Program-made: the position numbers and the translations under genes
Part shown: positions 1-12,045 of the stretch, one piece after another
Layout of the letters: each line of letters begins with the position of its first letter
How positions within the stretch are numbered: the stretch's first letter is position 1
Notes under the pieces: generated by a model
The model's input: the letters and a program-made list of their open reading frames with translations, nothing else
What the model was told of the DNA's origin: nothing
Database searches by the model: none
NCBI RefSeq assembly: GCF_029784155.1
Contig: NC_073692.1
Location: 422,716,305 to 422,780,304 of the forward strand
Length of the DNA stretch: 64,000 nt
Direction of reading: 5' to 3'
From: Uranotaenia lowii
Lineage: Eukaryota > Arthropoda > Insecta > Diptera > Culicidae

Positions 1-479
1 ATATTTTTTTTTTTTCATCATCTTGGAAAACTATGAATTTTTTGATTGATTGATTTTTGATAATTGTATGCCAAGATGTTATTCAATTTTGTTAATATTT
101 TTATTTTGACTGTAGAAATATTAATGGTCTCAAAATAAAGAGAATACGAAAATGCTTCAATGACCTACTTTTGTATCTTTGGGTGATTTAAATTTTAATA
201 TTGAATTTTTCATAAAAAAAAAAGATCGAATAATTGAAAGCATTGTACCCCTTTTACTTCGAAATTATTATATTTTTACAAAGAGTTGTATCGACGTGTT
301 ATGGGGTATGAAAGTGCATTTCAAATCAAATCCTTATGTAGATCACTTTATGATTAGAAATATTCTAGATATCTTTAAATAGTCAGCAACACTTTTATCC
401 GTTTTTTCTCAATGCTCGGGGTAGACAATTTAGTCCAACGTTTGAAAATTATTGATTCATAAACTAATTATTTCATCAA
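1..479. other. AT-rich DNA, no feature seen
   Basis: This is AT-rich sequence with short homopolymer runs. The only open frame of note, 67 codons near 179-382, begins at TTG, has low-complexity lysine, isoleucine and phenylalanine content and matches nothing I recognise. I see no gene. Confidence 0.5.
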
Positions 480-1500
480 CGCGCCAACTTTCATAGTTTC
501 CTGCCCACGCGTTTGTTCGTCGATTCATCGATGAGTATCATTTCTAATCCGCAACCCTCGCCGTTGTAGTAACGATCGTTCGAAGCCATTTCACGCAACT
601 TATTCACTTTTCCACTAATGAGCTCCGGTAATTATTCAGGTGGTGACTCATTTCCATCTGAATTGGCCTAATTTGGGCTGGATGCCAGACCAATCACAAC
701 TTTTGTGCATTTTCATTTAAATGTGAGGAAAAAGAGATGCCGATTTCGTATCGAATTATGTGTGAGTGTGGAAAAAAAGTCCAGTTTCCGCTTATCGGAA
801 ACCCCACGCATTACGGCAGTGGGCTCACACTAAATAATAACTGATTTATAGGTGCCACATAAATCTCAATAAATAGCACTCGGTGGCAACTAAATTGACT
901 TTGTGTGTGCTCGTTTGTGTGTTTGAGTTTGTGTCCCCTAGCAATGTGCGCGGCTTTATGTGAGAGAAAATATGCACAACACACACCGAAACCGCTCTCG
1001 AAATACGAAAATGAAGAAGCCTCGTCGTAACCAGAAGATGACAGTTTCGTCCAATGGCGGTTTGAGAATTAATTGCTGAATGTCCTACCTACGTGGACCG
1101 CAATTAATATCCAGCCACTTCGCCTTTCCCCGTCTGGACCTTATCTGAAATATCACCGGACGCCTTCGCCCTCACCTTGTAGTCGTGTGAAAAAAATCCG
1201 GCCATCTGATAGCTAACCAAATGCTTTCTGATTGCCCCATTCCTGGACATCCGATTAATAACCGATATCTGGCTAGCCGTGGCCTAGAAGCGCTCTTGGA
1301 TTACTTATATTGGGACCCAAAGGCGCGCTACAGATTGACACCATAAATTTTGTCTCCCGAGCGCACACCAGAGAGAAAAAATAATATTCCAGGAATGACA
1401 ACGAAAAAAGCCTTCATCCGACCATAGGTTGCCATCATCTTGGTCTGAGCTACAGGATTTCAAAATGAAGAAGCAAAACTCGGCATCCGAAAACCCACAC
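480..1500. other. Mid-GC non-coding block without visible repeats
   Basis: Base composition is more balanced than in the flanks and the sequence is complex, without tandem structure, TIRs or similarity to other parts of the window. No reading frame of gene-like length is present. It may be host non-coding DNA such as an enhancer or intron block; that is inference from composition only. Confidence 0.3.
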
Positions 1501-2525
1501 TGCCCATCAAGAAGCGTAATCTCGAGAGCTAATCAGAGATTTATAACAGTCCAAGCTCCACAAGGCAGACGGTTCTGATGCTGCTGGTCCAGCCCCAGAG
1601 ATATTCACGGGTTCAAAGCTTTTTTTCACACTATTTTACACCAAGAGTTGTGACATTTGGGATGAGGTATCTCTTTCTTTCTGCTCGTTTCATTCATTTT
1701 AGCATACCGCCCATAAATCTTATAAGACGTGTGTCCTTAAGATATCTGGGCCGGAGCGAAATAAATTAAAAATTTTCTCCCAGACCCCTTTGGGATGGAC
1801 CTTACAACAAAGCTTTAGAATTTAATAAAGTAACTTTTTGGCACGGTTTTTAAATGTTACATTCTTCAATGAATTAAATTTATACTTCACGAGTGGAAAC
1901 ATGGATAGGTTCGGAACAAGCTCGTTGACATTTACAATACTCTTTTCTATTCTTAGAGCATAGAAGTTACTCCAGAAAGTGATACAACTGGGTTTCACTT
2001 TCCATATTCCCTGTGGTTTTTCGAAACAATTTACAAGGGGTCTCGCTTAGGACAACAAACGGTACTCGCAAAACATTGTGTTTTCTAACCGTTTAGCTGT
2101 AGTTGGTCCCAAAGGGCCAAACGTGTTCAAATTGAACCCTATCCCTATTCCAATCGAGACGAAGGGAAAATCTCCTGGGGAGCAGAGCAAGACTTTGAAT
2201 ATCTGACTCGTGCACAGCTTGAGACTCTTGGTTTAGACGCGATGGATATATAGAAATCGATATCCAATAACGACGCAGGTCGACTTTGCCGATCATTGTT
2301 GTTTTCCTGCTGGGATCGCGCATCGGTTGCCTCAATTTGTCACCTGATTTGTTGTGGAGATCACTGAAATAAAAATAAACAAACAGCATTTGGAATGCTC
2401 TTCAGCAGGAAGATCAAGTTACTTAAATTCTAATCAAAGGAATTTTAGTATTCGATAATAACTTATAGCGTAAAATGACGTTATTTTTGCATTCAGGAAA
2501 AAAAAAATTCTCCGTAAAATTTTTT
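1501..2525. other. Unassigned DNA
   Basis: Open frames on both strands are under 100 codons and lack recognisable motifs. No repeat shared with other parts of the window was noticed. Confidence 0.4.
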
Positions 2526-2725
2526 GAGGTTGTGATATAGCTCCGTTGGCAAGTCAGTTGCTTCCTGAGCCGATGCCCGTGAGTTCGAGCCCAAGAGTAA
2601 ACATCGATCACAGTTGTGCCGGAGAGGTTTTTCAATGACTGTTCACCAACTGCATCGTTGATATAAGTCGCGAATGACATAAAGATGTGAAAACAACTAT
2701 AAACGAAACAAATAAAAATCATAAC
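2526..2725 (+). repeat. tRNA-derived SINE, family A (full head)
   Basis: The head carries RNA polymerase III promoter-like boxes. An A-box-like TAGCTCCGTTGG lies at 2538-2549 and a B-box-like AGTTCGAGCCC at 2582-2592, at the spacing of a tRNA. The sequence then runs into a non-tRNA body containing CATCGTTGATATAAGTCGC and ends in A-rich DNA near 2725. A second, internally deleted copy at 26240-26352 shares both head and body, which shows that this is a dispersed element and not a tRNA gene. The acceptor stem does not pair. SINEs of this kind depend on LINE enzymes for movement. Confidence 0.7.
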
Positions 2726-5369
2726 AACATTTAAGAAATTTTCAAAGAAAGATAACGAGATGAAAATTAAGGAAGAACTTTTTTTTCAAAATTTGTATTC
2801 TTAATAGTTTACTGTGTGCAAAAGGAATCATGAATATGCCATACTATTTAAAGGATTGCAAACGGAATGTATGTGAAAATAGTTATAGTTATTAACAAGT
2901 TGCAAAAAGTAGTTTTTTCAACACGAGTATTGTACAAACAATATATTTCGGTAGGAAAAGCAGGTATTAATGCAACCCAAGTTAGTTTTGAATACTTAAT
3001 ATTATATTGCGGAGTTGCAAATAGGCGATTCATTTAATAATTTTTTAAAGCTTTGAATACAGATCTCTATTTAAAGAAATTGGAAAGCTTCTTATGAAAT
3101 GGACGAAATATGATGTCAATAACACAGGTGATTTTTTTTCTTCTGTCTTGGGTTTTGCTACAAAGTATAAAAAATGTGATAACTTTTGTTTCTTAAAAGA
3201 CATATTTTTATTTTTGGGCCTGCAAATCTAGGCTTTCATTGAAACTCTAATTCAGATTCAGCATAAAGCTTCTTTTTTAAAGCTTACTATTAGAACTATT
3301 AGAACTTTAGAAATGTAGAATACTAGTTAAAAATTTGGTAGTCAAACTAAAATAGTCCCAGCTAACATGAAATCTTAATAGAAATGATAATCCAAATCGA
3401 ATACTAGGACATTTTCAATAAACATCGTAAACAAGTTGGTATTGAGTGATTTTCTTTCATTTTTTTACGAAAACCTTTTCCCAAAAAAAAGTTGAATCGG
3501 ATAGCCGTTTAGTAAATTCGTAAATATGTCTCCAAATAGTTGAGAATATGGTAGGTAATTCGACATTTACTATTAGAGTGAACTGATTTACGATAAATAG
3601 GCGATCCTTCCTTCTTTCTTCCTTTGACCGGTTCGTAAACAGAAAATCTTACATATAGAATAATTGTGTTGTTCCTGCGATATACCCTCTTAAATGTTTG
3701 CTGGGGTCGAGATTTGTACAAAAATAAAGTGGTTAAAAAATTGAAGTTTTTTTTGGATGCGGGTAAATTTCCCTTTTTTAGAAATTTTATCGGTAAAACA
3801 ATGACTTCAAATTCAATTGAAATATTTTATTCAAATTTAAAAGAGAATTTTATGCAGTCAGATTGTTTTCCAGTTTGACCAACGATAGCAAAATGTTGAA
3901 TGGTATTTTGAAGATTCCAATTTGCAGCTTTTTCGTCATATTACAATTTGCTTTAATTTGATTAGGGGAACCTTCAGCTTGAAATTTAGTAAATAGTAGT
4001 ATGTGAAAAAAGTTTGAAAGTTATTGAGATTTCCTTTTTTTCATGAGCTGAAAACCATCCAAATATTCTCGGGATAAACTTCAGATATTCATTTTATTAA
4101 ATGGCAAGATAGATTTCGATCGTTCAACAAACAGAATTTATGCCTGAGTAGAAAGTATCATTCCTTTGTTTTTTAATTGAATCATATTAAAATAAATATT
4201 CCAAGCCATGGTTGTTTTAACTTTACAAAAAACATTCATATTTTCAGGTTAATAATACTTGCAGTTCTATTTTTCAGAAATTCGAAAATCTTTAAATTAA
4301 ATGGAACACGAAATTTAGATTTTTAGAAAAATTTAATTTTTAATCTTCCTTTAAAAAAAACAAAGAATAAACATTCGTAAGCTGCTAGCCATAACATTCT
4401 CGAAAAACATAAACCCATAAACATAAAACAAGTAAATAGATCTGAAAAGGGAACATCAGAAGGATCATTTTTGTATTTGCCACGTCGTAGGTAAGCCTTG
4501 TTTTGAACAGATTTTTTAAAATTTCTTCAATTCATGATGTAAAACCCATTTTCACTTGATGAATTGATGAATAGATAAGAACTTATTAAGAAACAAACGT
4601 TCATATTAAAAATTTTAAATACCGAAAACCTGGGAAACTTTGATCAACACGAAATTTTTCCACATAATCATCAATAACTAAGCCTTTTTCAAAACTTTTC
4701 ATACGTTTAGAAACCTTTATGATGAGTTTCAAATTTGGAAAACTTGTTTTCTTTTGAAAATTTCAAATGTTAGTAAAAAGTGTACTTAGTTTCAAGAACC
4801 TGAAATATCTATTTTTCCAAAGGCTCGACAACAAACACCCTTCCTGATGAATTCAAAACGTTTAGCAGCCTTTATCATCAAGAAAACTCGTTTAAACCGT
4901 CAAAATTGAGACTGATCAACGTTACCCTGAAGCATCAGGTTCTAAACAAAGAATCAATTTTTTTGAATCAATTGTAAAGTAGTCTAATAAAATTCTGCAA
5001 CCATGTTAAACTTTCATAGGAGTCCAGTACTGGTTTATTAATATCAAAGACCGAATATAACCGAAAAAACGAAATAATAATCGAAAAAAATATTGAAAAA
5101 ATTGATCAGATCAATCTTACCCCAGATTACGGTAAGTCATTAATAAATTATTCAAAACCAATATGAATTAAAAATTCGCATGCCAATAAATTTTAAACGG
5201 TCTAGTTCACAAATTTGAAATGAATATACTTGAAACACAATATTTCGAATGAAACCATAATCAAAAACTTTTAAACTGAAGGGAATCTATTCAAAACACT
5301 CAGTTCATAACTGAATGAAAATCATTCAAAAAAGTTAAATTTTTAAAATTTTGTTTCAAGAGTGATCAA
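2726..5369. other. AT-rich DNA, no gene seen
   Basis: Long AT-rich stretch with many short A and T runs. Open frames reach at most 70 codons and overlap on opposite strands, as expected by chance. The only recognisable item is a degraded SINE tail near 4378-4455. Confidence 0.5.
4378..4455 (+). repeat. Degraded SINE tail, family B
   Basis: The segment with GCTAGCCATAACATTCTCGAAA resembles the body of the SINE at 19321-19545 (there GCTAGCCATCATATCCTCGAAA), including a GGAACATCA-like stretch downstream. The tRNA-like head is missing, so this is a 5'-truncated or decayed copy. Confidence 0.4.
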
Positions 5370-7010
5370 TGTCATAGATAAAATCATAACTCGAGAAATA
5401 GCAAATGGAACCAGATTTGGCATGTGAGGGTTCTTGGATACGAGAAATGTTTCAATGGTTATTTAAGACCCCTCCCTTCTACCAGTGGTGAGATTGAAAG
5501 AGAGAGGGAGGCTTCCATAAATTTTTTACCGCAAAATTCAATAACTTTTCGAGCAAATGAAACCAAATTGGCTTGGGAGGCACCGAATTTGGTATGGGAT
5601 GGTATTTTGATACGAGCAATGTTTCTATAATTATTTAGGATTGTTCCCTTTTCTGATTAATGGGATAGGAAAAGGAGACGGGAGAACAATAGGGGAGAGT
5701 GGGGATACTTGATCCCCTTTTCTTATTTTTACCATATCTTTTTGGAAAAATTTAGCAACTCGCCGTCTTTGACATTTTCTGACAGCTTGTAAATTTAAGT
5801 TTCTATGCTCCAAAAATTAGAACGATACTTGAACCCGTTGATAAACTAGAAGCATTTTCGTAGGAGTAAAGAAATTGCGATTTTTCTGAAGTTAGGGGAG
5901 ACTTGATCCCCTATTGAAGGAGACATAATCTTTTATTCAGGAAGCCCTAATCCTTGTAAAAAATCAAACAAAACCTCAAGATAGAATGTTTATTGATTTT
6001 TTGGTCATGTTTGATCTCATTTCACAATTTATAGCAGACATAAGAAGAAAATTCTATAACTTTGTCTCAACGCTAATGACATTGCATACTTAAAGGCGCT
6101 ATTTTTTATATCTAAGAGAAAATTAATTAGTTTTGCTCTTTTTTTCGGACAATTGTTTGATAAATATTAGTTTTTGGATAAATATTAGTAATTTCGTAAT
6201 CAGCAATCATAACGATCAATTCAGAAGAAGAATATGCTGTTTGGAAGGGGGATCAATTGTACCCATAATCAATATTTTAGAAAACTTTTTCTGAAAAAAA
6301 GTTGAGAGTTTTCCATTGCTTTGAAAATAAGGCATTATGAAGATCATTTTACGCTCAAACGATTGATACATTAGAAAATAATTTTTTTTCATAATTTTCC
6401 CATGTAAGGAACAATTTAAAGTGATGGAAAAAGATCTTCAAGGTACATTTTGTGAAATTTTTAAACAAAGTTCAATTACTCAAACAATTATTTTGTTAAA
6501 AAAAATTAAACTACAAGCATTGTTATTTTGCTCATTTTGGCACATTTTTCTAGAACATTTGATCTTTGTAAGACATTCCAGTTTCGAGATATAGCTAAGG
6601 AATCATGTATCCTCAGGGAGTATCCTCATTCTCCCCTACATGTTTGTTGCAGAATTAGTCATACGAAAGAAACCAATTTTGTAGGGGAGGGTTTTTGGGA
6701 TGGAGAAATGTTTCTAAGCTTGTTCGGGAACACCCCAGTGGGGGAAAAGGGAGGCTCTCATACATTTTATTGCATAAATCGATAACATTTAAAGCAAATG
6801 GGGTCACAACAGTCATATGGAAGTCTTATATAAATATAAGACTCCTCCTTTCTTTTCAGTGAGGAGCTTGAAAAAGGAGTGGGGTGCACCCATACTTTTG
6901 TTTAATTACTCGAGAAATGATCAGGCTAAAGGAAACTCTCACAATTTTATTTTAATGACTTGATCACTTTGATCAAGTAAATGGAACCATATTTGGCTTG
7001 GTAGAGGAAT
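5370..7010 (+). repeat. Degenerate tandem repeat array, split by a MITE
   Basis: Repeated units carry the pattern 'AAATGGAACCAxATTTGGC ... GGTTTTTGG ... GAAATGTTTCTA ... pyrimidine tract ... GGGAGGCTxxCATA'. Units are visible at about 5400-5530, 5560-5690, 6645-6790 and 6790-7010, each roughly 130-150 bp and well diverged. The run is interrupted by the TA-flanked element at 5692-6636, after which the pattern resumes. A related array lies at 16990-17640. No coding capacity is supported; frames here are broken and start at non-ATG codons. Confidence 0.6.
5692..6636 (+). mobile_element. MITE family 1, copy 1 (945 bp, TA-flanked)
   Basis: Terminal inverted repeats: left end GGGGAGAGTGGGGATACTTG, right end reading as the complement (GTATCCTCATTCTCCCC). 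Each end is flanked by a TA dinucleotide (5690-5691 and 6637-6638), as for Tc1/mariner-type insertions. No transposase frame is present, so it is non-autonomous. Two relatives are in the window: 29396-37955 in reverse orientation (split by BEL) and a truncated copy at 42845-43594. The first copy's unnested length (about 951 bp) agrees closely with this one. It is inserted in a tandem array. Confidence 0.75.
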
Positions 7011-7160
7011 TTTATTCAAGTTAAAAATTTATTGTGGCAAAATTTGGGAATTTATAAATTTGAATTTATTGATTCATAATCTTAATTTAAGATACAAAAT
7101 AATGATTGGAAAACAAATTTTAGAACAGGTTTATTCAAGAATATTTGAAATAACCAGAAC

Positions 7161-8600
7161 TAATCTGTTTTGTTTTTTTTTTTTGTTTTTTTTTTTTTTT
7201 TTTTTTTTTTTATAAATTAAAAATATATATATTTCCTTTTAATCTTTGATTTACAATAAAAATTTACAGTACATATCTTCTCTATACATATTTACATAAT
7301 TCTGCTTCATAAATCAAAATTATTGCATTGTATTTAATTTTTGAAACTAATATCGACGTTGACTTGGTGCGCACGAAGAACTCCTAGCTTCTCGTCTACG
7401 AGTACGAGTAGCCAGAGCTTGCACTGATAGATCATCCGTTTCGTTTGCTGGAATTATCTGATGTTTCCGTCCAATAGCATCGCTTTCCGATGTGTCGCCA
7501 CCGGTTTCGTTCGCCATAATTTTCCTATCTCGTTTCTTCCCTTTCTCCTTCTTTGTCACTTCCTGCGCATCTCTCGGTGAATTGCTCATGGCTGTGGTAC
7601 TCAATTCCTTTCTCACGAGATCCCTATTGTTCTTAACAGTCGTTTCCTGAACACAGTTGGACTCTTCGTTTGGGATTTTCTTGATTGATGATGCACCGGC
7701 ATCGCTTTCAGTTGATCTGCTCTCTTCCGACAGCTTCGGGCTGAGTACCACCATTGTTGGTGAAACTAAAGCCGAGTTGGTTAACCCATCAGATACAATG
7801 TTTGCAAATGTTCTATTGTTTGGTCCACTGGAACCAAGGCGCTCATTAGCTGTTTTCCTTTTCGTACAATCGACCTTGAAATGGTCTAATGCACCACACA
7901 CAAAGCATTTTTTCTGCTGACCCTCATAATATATTCTTGCTTTTATGTTATCGATATGTAGTTGTGCTGGGATCTCTTCTACCACCTCCATATGCACTCC
8001 TACCACTCCATTTAAAATTGGATACCCTGTATCAGCTGGAAAACGTTCCCGAACTAATTTCTGAACTATGCCGTACTTCGATATGACGTTACATATAGTT
8101 TTGTCATCCACTTCCGGGGGCAAGTCAAATATTCTTAAATATTTAAGATTACCGTTTGCTATAGAAACACTAACATTTATAGTGGTGTCATCCAGGTATC
8201 TGAACTCTACTTCTGGTCCAATTTTTGTTAAGGCATTTTCCATTAATTTTCCAGACTGAAACCGCACAAAAATACAAAAATCTTCTCTGTACATCGCACT
8301 GAGATCTTCACAAGACCACAATTGTTTTTCAAAAAACTTAAACACCTCGGAATTAGATGGATTTCTGGACTGCGGTCCAAACCGTAGTTTTATCGTGTTT
8401 TCTCTTTTGGGTTCCATCTTGTTTCACTTTCTCGTCAAACCAAAGCACTCACTTCTTGCAGATAAACCTTTTGCAAATTACAATGCGCACTATTCATGAA
8501 AACACGTCTGTATTCCACGAAGCTTTCAACTGAGTTTTGTTCAAATTCCATCAATTTTAGAAGGTGTAGGAAAGCACACAGGGTTAGCTAGTAAATAATA
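7161..8600 (-). mobile_element. Retroposed ORF1-only element with poly(A) tail
   Basis: On the minus strand the order is: about 180 bases of upstream sequence, one intact frame (8417 to 7347), about 135 bases of AT-rich 3' sequence, then an A tract (a T-rich run at 7163-7211 on the given strand). That is the 3' structure of a LINE-mobilised RNA. No endonuclease or reverse-transcriptase coding region follows the frame, so this is either an ORF1-only ('half-LINE') copy or a retrocopy. The 5' boundary near 8600 is approximate. I could not find a convincing target-site duplication. Confidence 0.5.
7347..8417 (-). CDS. Gag-like/ORF1 CCHC zinc-knuckle protein of a non-LTR retrotransposon
   Basis: An uninterrupted ATG-started frame of 356 residues ends in TAG. 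Residues 94-165 (LRIFDLPPEVDD..., YGIVQKLVRERFP, GVVGVHMEV) resemble the RRM-like middle region of LINE ORF1 or Gag proteins. They are followed by a single CCHC knuckle with C171, C174, H179 and C184 in the C-x2-C-x4-H-x4-C arrangement. The C-terminal 170 residues are polar, lysine-, serine- and glutamate-rich and probably disordered. Proteins of this type bind element RNA in ribonucleoprotein particles. No ORF2 lies downstream, and an A tract follows about 135 bases after the stop. The alternative is a domesticated gag-derived host gene. That the family is retrotransposon-derived seems fairly safe; the exact LINE clade is not resolved. Confidence 0.7.
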   Translation of the reverse strand: MEPKRENTIKLRFGPQSRNPSNSEVFKFFEKQLWSCEDLSAMYREDFCIFVRFQSGKLMENALTKIGPEVEFRYLDDTTINVSVSIANGNLKYLRIFDLPPEVDDKTICNVISKYGIVQKLVRERFPADTGYPILNGVVGVHMEVVEEIPAQLHIDNIKARIYYEGQQKKCFVCGALDHFKVDCTKRKTANERLGSSGPNNRTFANIVSDGLTNSALVSPTMVVLSPKLSEESRSTESDAGASSIKKIPNEESNCVQETTVKNNRDLVRKELSTTAMSNSPRDAQEVTKKEKGKKRDRKIMANETGGDTSESDAIGRKHQIIPANETDDLSVQALATRTRRREARSSSCAPSQRRY

Positions 8601-9002
8601 AAAATAAAATAAGTTTATTAATTTAAAGCGAAGGTTTTATAGTTTGAAAGTTCAAGCTCGAAATATTTTTTCGCCATCAATCAAAGTATTGGATCATTGA
8701 TAGGACAAAACAATAATTTATGAAAATATAAATTCAGATTCAGAGGGTTCCAAGATGATCATGTTTTCAAAACAAAAATTCAAAATACAAAAACAAACTA
8801 TGTTTAATCAAAATTCCAAAAAATTAAATAGTAGAACTATAAAAATCAGTTAAAAATCATTCATAATATGAAAATGAATAATATTAATTTTTTAACATTA
8901 AAGAGAGAAAGGGATTCGAATCATTGGTGTCTATGTTTTAATGATTGATTTGAAATTCTGACGCCCTGAACTCATATCTTTTATCAGATATGGTCTATCA
9001 TT
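8601..9002. other. AT-rich DNA, no feature seen
   Basis: Low-complexity AT-rich sequence without open frames or repeats that I recognise. Confidence 0.4.
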
Positions 9003-9445
9003 AGGTTGCAAGAATTTTACACACGTATCCGGGCCGGATTAATCGGGGATATTTTACATGAAAATCTGCAAATTCCGGGCATTTGATTTTAAAAAAAAAT
9101 CGTCCTAAAATATGGGCAATATCTGGGCCAATTTGTGCAAAACCAGAAGTTTCTCAACAAAAATAAAAAAAATATTGTGTTTTAAAAAAACTATCAGCCG
9201 ATATTAAATTATGTTTCATATTTTCCACGATTTTTTTTAATAATAGATGCTCATGTATTTCCACTTTGGTCGCATGAATTTAAAAAAAAAATTAAAACAA
9301 AATTTATTTTTTAGTTCGATTTTTGAAAAAAATGAATAAATCCTGGAAAAACCCGAGCAATATCCGGGCAAAATTCTGGCTTTTCAATGAAATACGGGCA
9401 TCCTGGTCGGACTGGACCCTTCCCAAATTTGTATAAAATATTGGG
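9003..9445 (+). repeat. Dispersed repeat family 2, copy A (CACGTATCCGGGCCGG head)
   Basis: It begins AGGTTGCAAGAATTTTACAC and continues CACGTATCCGGGCCGG, then has repeated 'GGGCAATATC' and 'CCGGGCA' words. It aligns by eye over its length with 55277-55735, and in reverse orientation with a short end at 60357-60475. A fragment at about 19240-19315 shares the 'TGAATAAATTCGGGCAAAATCCGG' region. The copies share the GGTTGCxAGA head. No coding capacity, so it is probably a MITE-like or other non-autonomous repeat. Confidence 0.55.
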
Positions 9446-12045
9446 GGAGGGAGGTTACTTAACACCCATCTCCTCCCTCGTTTGCACGGCCTTACACAGC
9501 ATAAAATGTTCCAAAAGAATCGGTAAAAAAGGTTGACTATAATCTTCTTATCTTTGAAAGGCGTTTGGTTTAGTTTTGGTTCATTTGAACTAACTATCAA
9601 AGGATCAAATTGTTATAGAAAATACTCTGACATACAGAACACACAGGTTAAATTAAAGTTCCCAAGTGTTGTTACATTACAATATGTTTTGTTGATGTGA
9701 TGTTTGGGAAAAAACGAAACAATTTTTGTATCATGGATTGATTGACCATTTCATCGGACCCCTCTTTAAGAAGCAACGATGTTTCAAAAACATTCAAAAA
9801 TCCATATCCTTCTTTTTACGGCGAACTGAAAATCAAATTATTTATCAATTGACGATCTCATAAAACTTCTGTGTTTCATTTTTTTTTTTTCAAAATCCGC
9901 GAAGTGTTGTCAAGACAATATAACCAATGTTTTTTGTGGACGATCCTCCTTTAAAGAGATCGTCTTCCTTTTTTCACATTTTTCACTTGAAATATGATCA
10001 GTGCTAACTCTTACGTGAGGAGATAATTGTTTACGACTGGTGAAATTGTAGAAATTGGAAGAAATTGGAAGTTTGTCACACTATTAACACAGATGAAACA
10101 ATGAACAAGAGATCCTATGTTGACCATCTCAGTTCCACATATTCCGGGATCCTCAACACTATTAAAAAAGAAAATAGAGCGAAGATCAACACACCAAAGG
10201 AGAGCGAAATAGCCACATCAATAAAATGATTTGGTAGTGCTACAAACTTGTCATCGGAGTATTTTTTGTTTTTTTGAAGTTTTGATTTTCATGTTTGGAG
10301 TTCTCTCTAGAGAGTAAATTTCCCTTTTTTTAAATACTTTTTTAAAAAGATTCCTTATCTAAGTGTTTCTTTATAATTTTTGTAGCGTTTTGGTGGTACA
10401 AAGAGTCCAATAAGTGTATGCAAATCCTCCAGACAAAGAAACACTATTCTCTGTAAGTTTAAAATTAACTACCTTTTTATTGTCAATTAGTTTCACTATA
10501 TGTTTGTTGTAGATTCCTGTGAAAAAGTTCAAATAAAGAACGAAACGTCGGAATAAGAAAAGAAGTGTTTTATATACGTGAACTGACTGAAGAAGGCCGA
10601 AAATCTTCTTGTTTTTTATACTAACTCTTACTTTGAAAAAAAAAACAGCTTATTCTTATTTTTACATAAAAAAAGATTAAACAGAAAAACGTGACATGTT
10701 TCTTTTTTGACACAAATTCCAATAACATAGATAAGTCACAGAAGTATTCGAAATATATATCTCCCATAGAATTTAAAAGCTTGAACTTTGTTCATTCCAA
10801 AAATATTTTATTTCAAAAAGACTAGACAGTGCGTCAGTATACAGAGGTTGTTGATTTTTTTCCCCGATTAACTCCCTTCCGAAAATGTGACAAACAATGT
10901 TACCAGATTAGATTACAACAGGCGACATCGGGACAAAACAAGATTTGTTGGGACCTCTCGATCTCGAGATTGTGCTGCTGCTGCTACTACTAGGAGGCCC
11001 AGGATCGATCTCAGAAAGGCCATGTAGACATCCGTATCTCTTCCAGCCATTCAGTGTATTATTTATGAAGCGACACAACCTTATCTGGTGTGAGCAGATT
11101 CGATGTATACATACCTCATATGAGTATTCAGTTCCTCCCAAGAAAAGCGATGCTCACAATTCAAAAACACGAACCGAGACACCTTTTGAATAGGCCCAAA
11201 AACATTACCATATCACATTCTACATATCGCATCCGAAAGTAGCAAGCAAAATACGACATACTCAACAGCACCAACAATTTGAAGAGAGCCAACCTTAGAG
11301 CTTCCTGGAAAAAAGTGAAGAAACTTGACAACAAGCCCTTATCATCCAGAAGCAATCGAATATGTGCGATGTGAGGGAAGTTGTTCGCTTTTGAAACGAG
11401 AAAAAAAAACGGCAGTAGCAGGAAGAATAATCTCCCGATTTTCTGGAACACACGGCTGCTGGCCCTCCTATGACTGATCAAAGCTGATGATAAATAATCA
11501 TTTCTCACCTTTTTTCCGGGTATTTCACTCGCCGGGGCAAAAAAGAAATGTATCCATCTTTCGGTAGTTCGACGGGATGCATGTTTGTTTTGGCTGCGTG
11601 CGTAGGTGTGAAGACGTACATGTCATAATAGCAGACAATTGATAGCTTTTCGGGTAAAAAAGGTGTATCCTTCTCCCATAAATGAGACCAGGAAGTAGAT
11701 AAGGATCTTTTTTGAAGAGTTTATTTGTCAATGGAAAGCAGAAAAAGTTAGAAAAAAATGAACTTTTTTAGATATGATTCTAGTTTTGGTCATACAGAAG
11801 TTATCTATAAATTTTCTTAAATTTTGACAAATTTATAGAGATTTTTTCGTGCACAAATTTTTTCCACATTCAGTATTAAAAAATCCCTCTTAAGCAGAAA
11901 TTCAAACGTTTTAAAACATATGCAAAACGTTCGGCCTTCCTCAATTGGTGTCATATGTTTAGCATATTTAGAAACATTTGTCAAGAAAGGAAAGACATGG
12001 CTGCCCTATTAGCCAATTAAACTTACAACATACGCTCTCTGTGTC
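9446..12045. other. Mostly unassigned DNA with one fold-back fragment
   Basis: Within it, 10535-10620 holds a GAAACGTCGG word and then CTGAAGAAGGCCGAAA, the same words found in the fold-back elements at 51031-51228 and 54241-54536. This is probably a decayed relative. The stretch 10900-11600 has somewhat higher GC and a (CTG)n-like run near 10970, but no supported gene. Confidence 0.35.

Noticed and set aside
2536..2610. Possible tRNA gene on the plus strand
   Set aside because: The same head recurs at 26240 with a shared non-tRNA body, so it is a dispersed SINE.
11161..11508. 115-codon minus frame with a hydrophobic stretch
   Set aside because: The phenylalanine- and leucine-rich run comes from A-rich DNA on the other strand. 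No signal or domain support.
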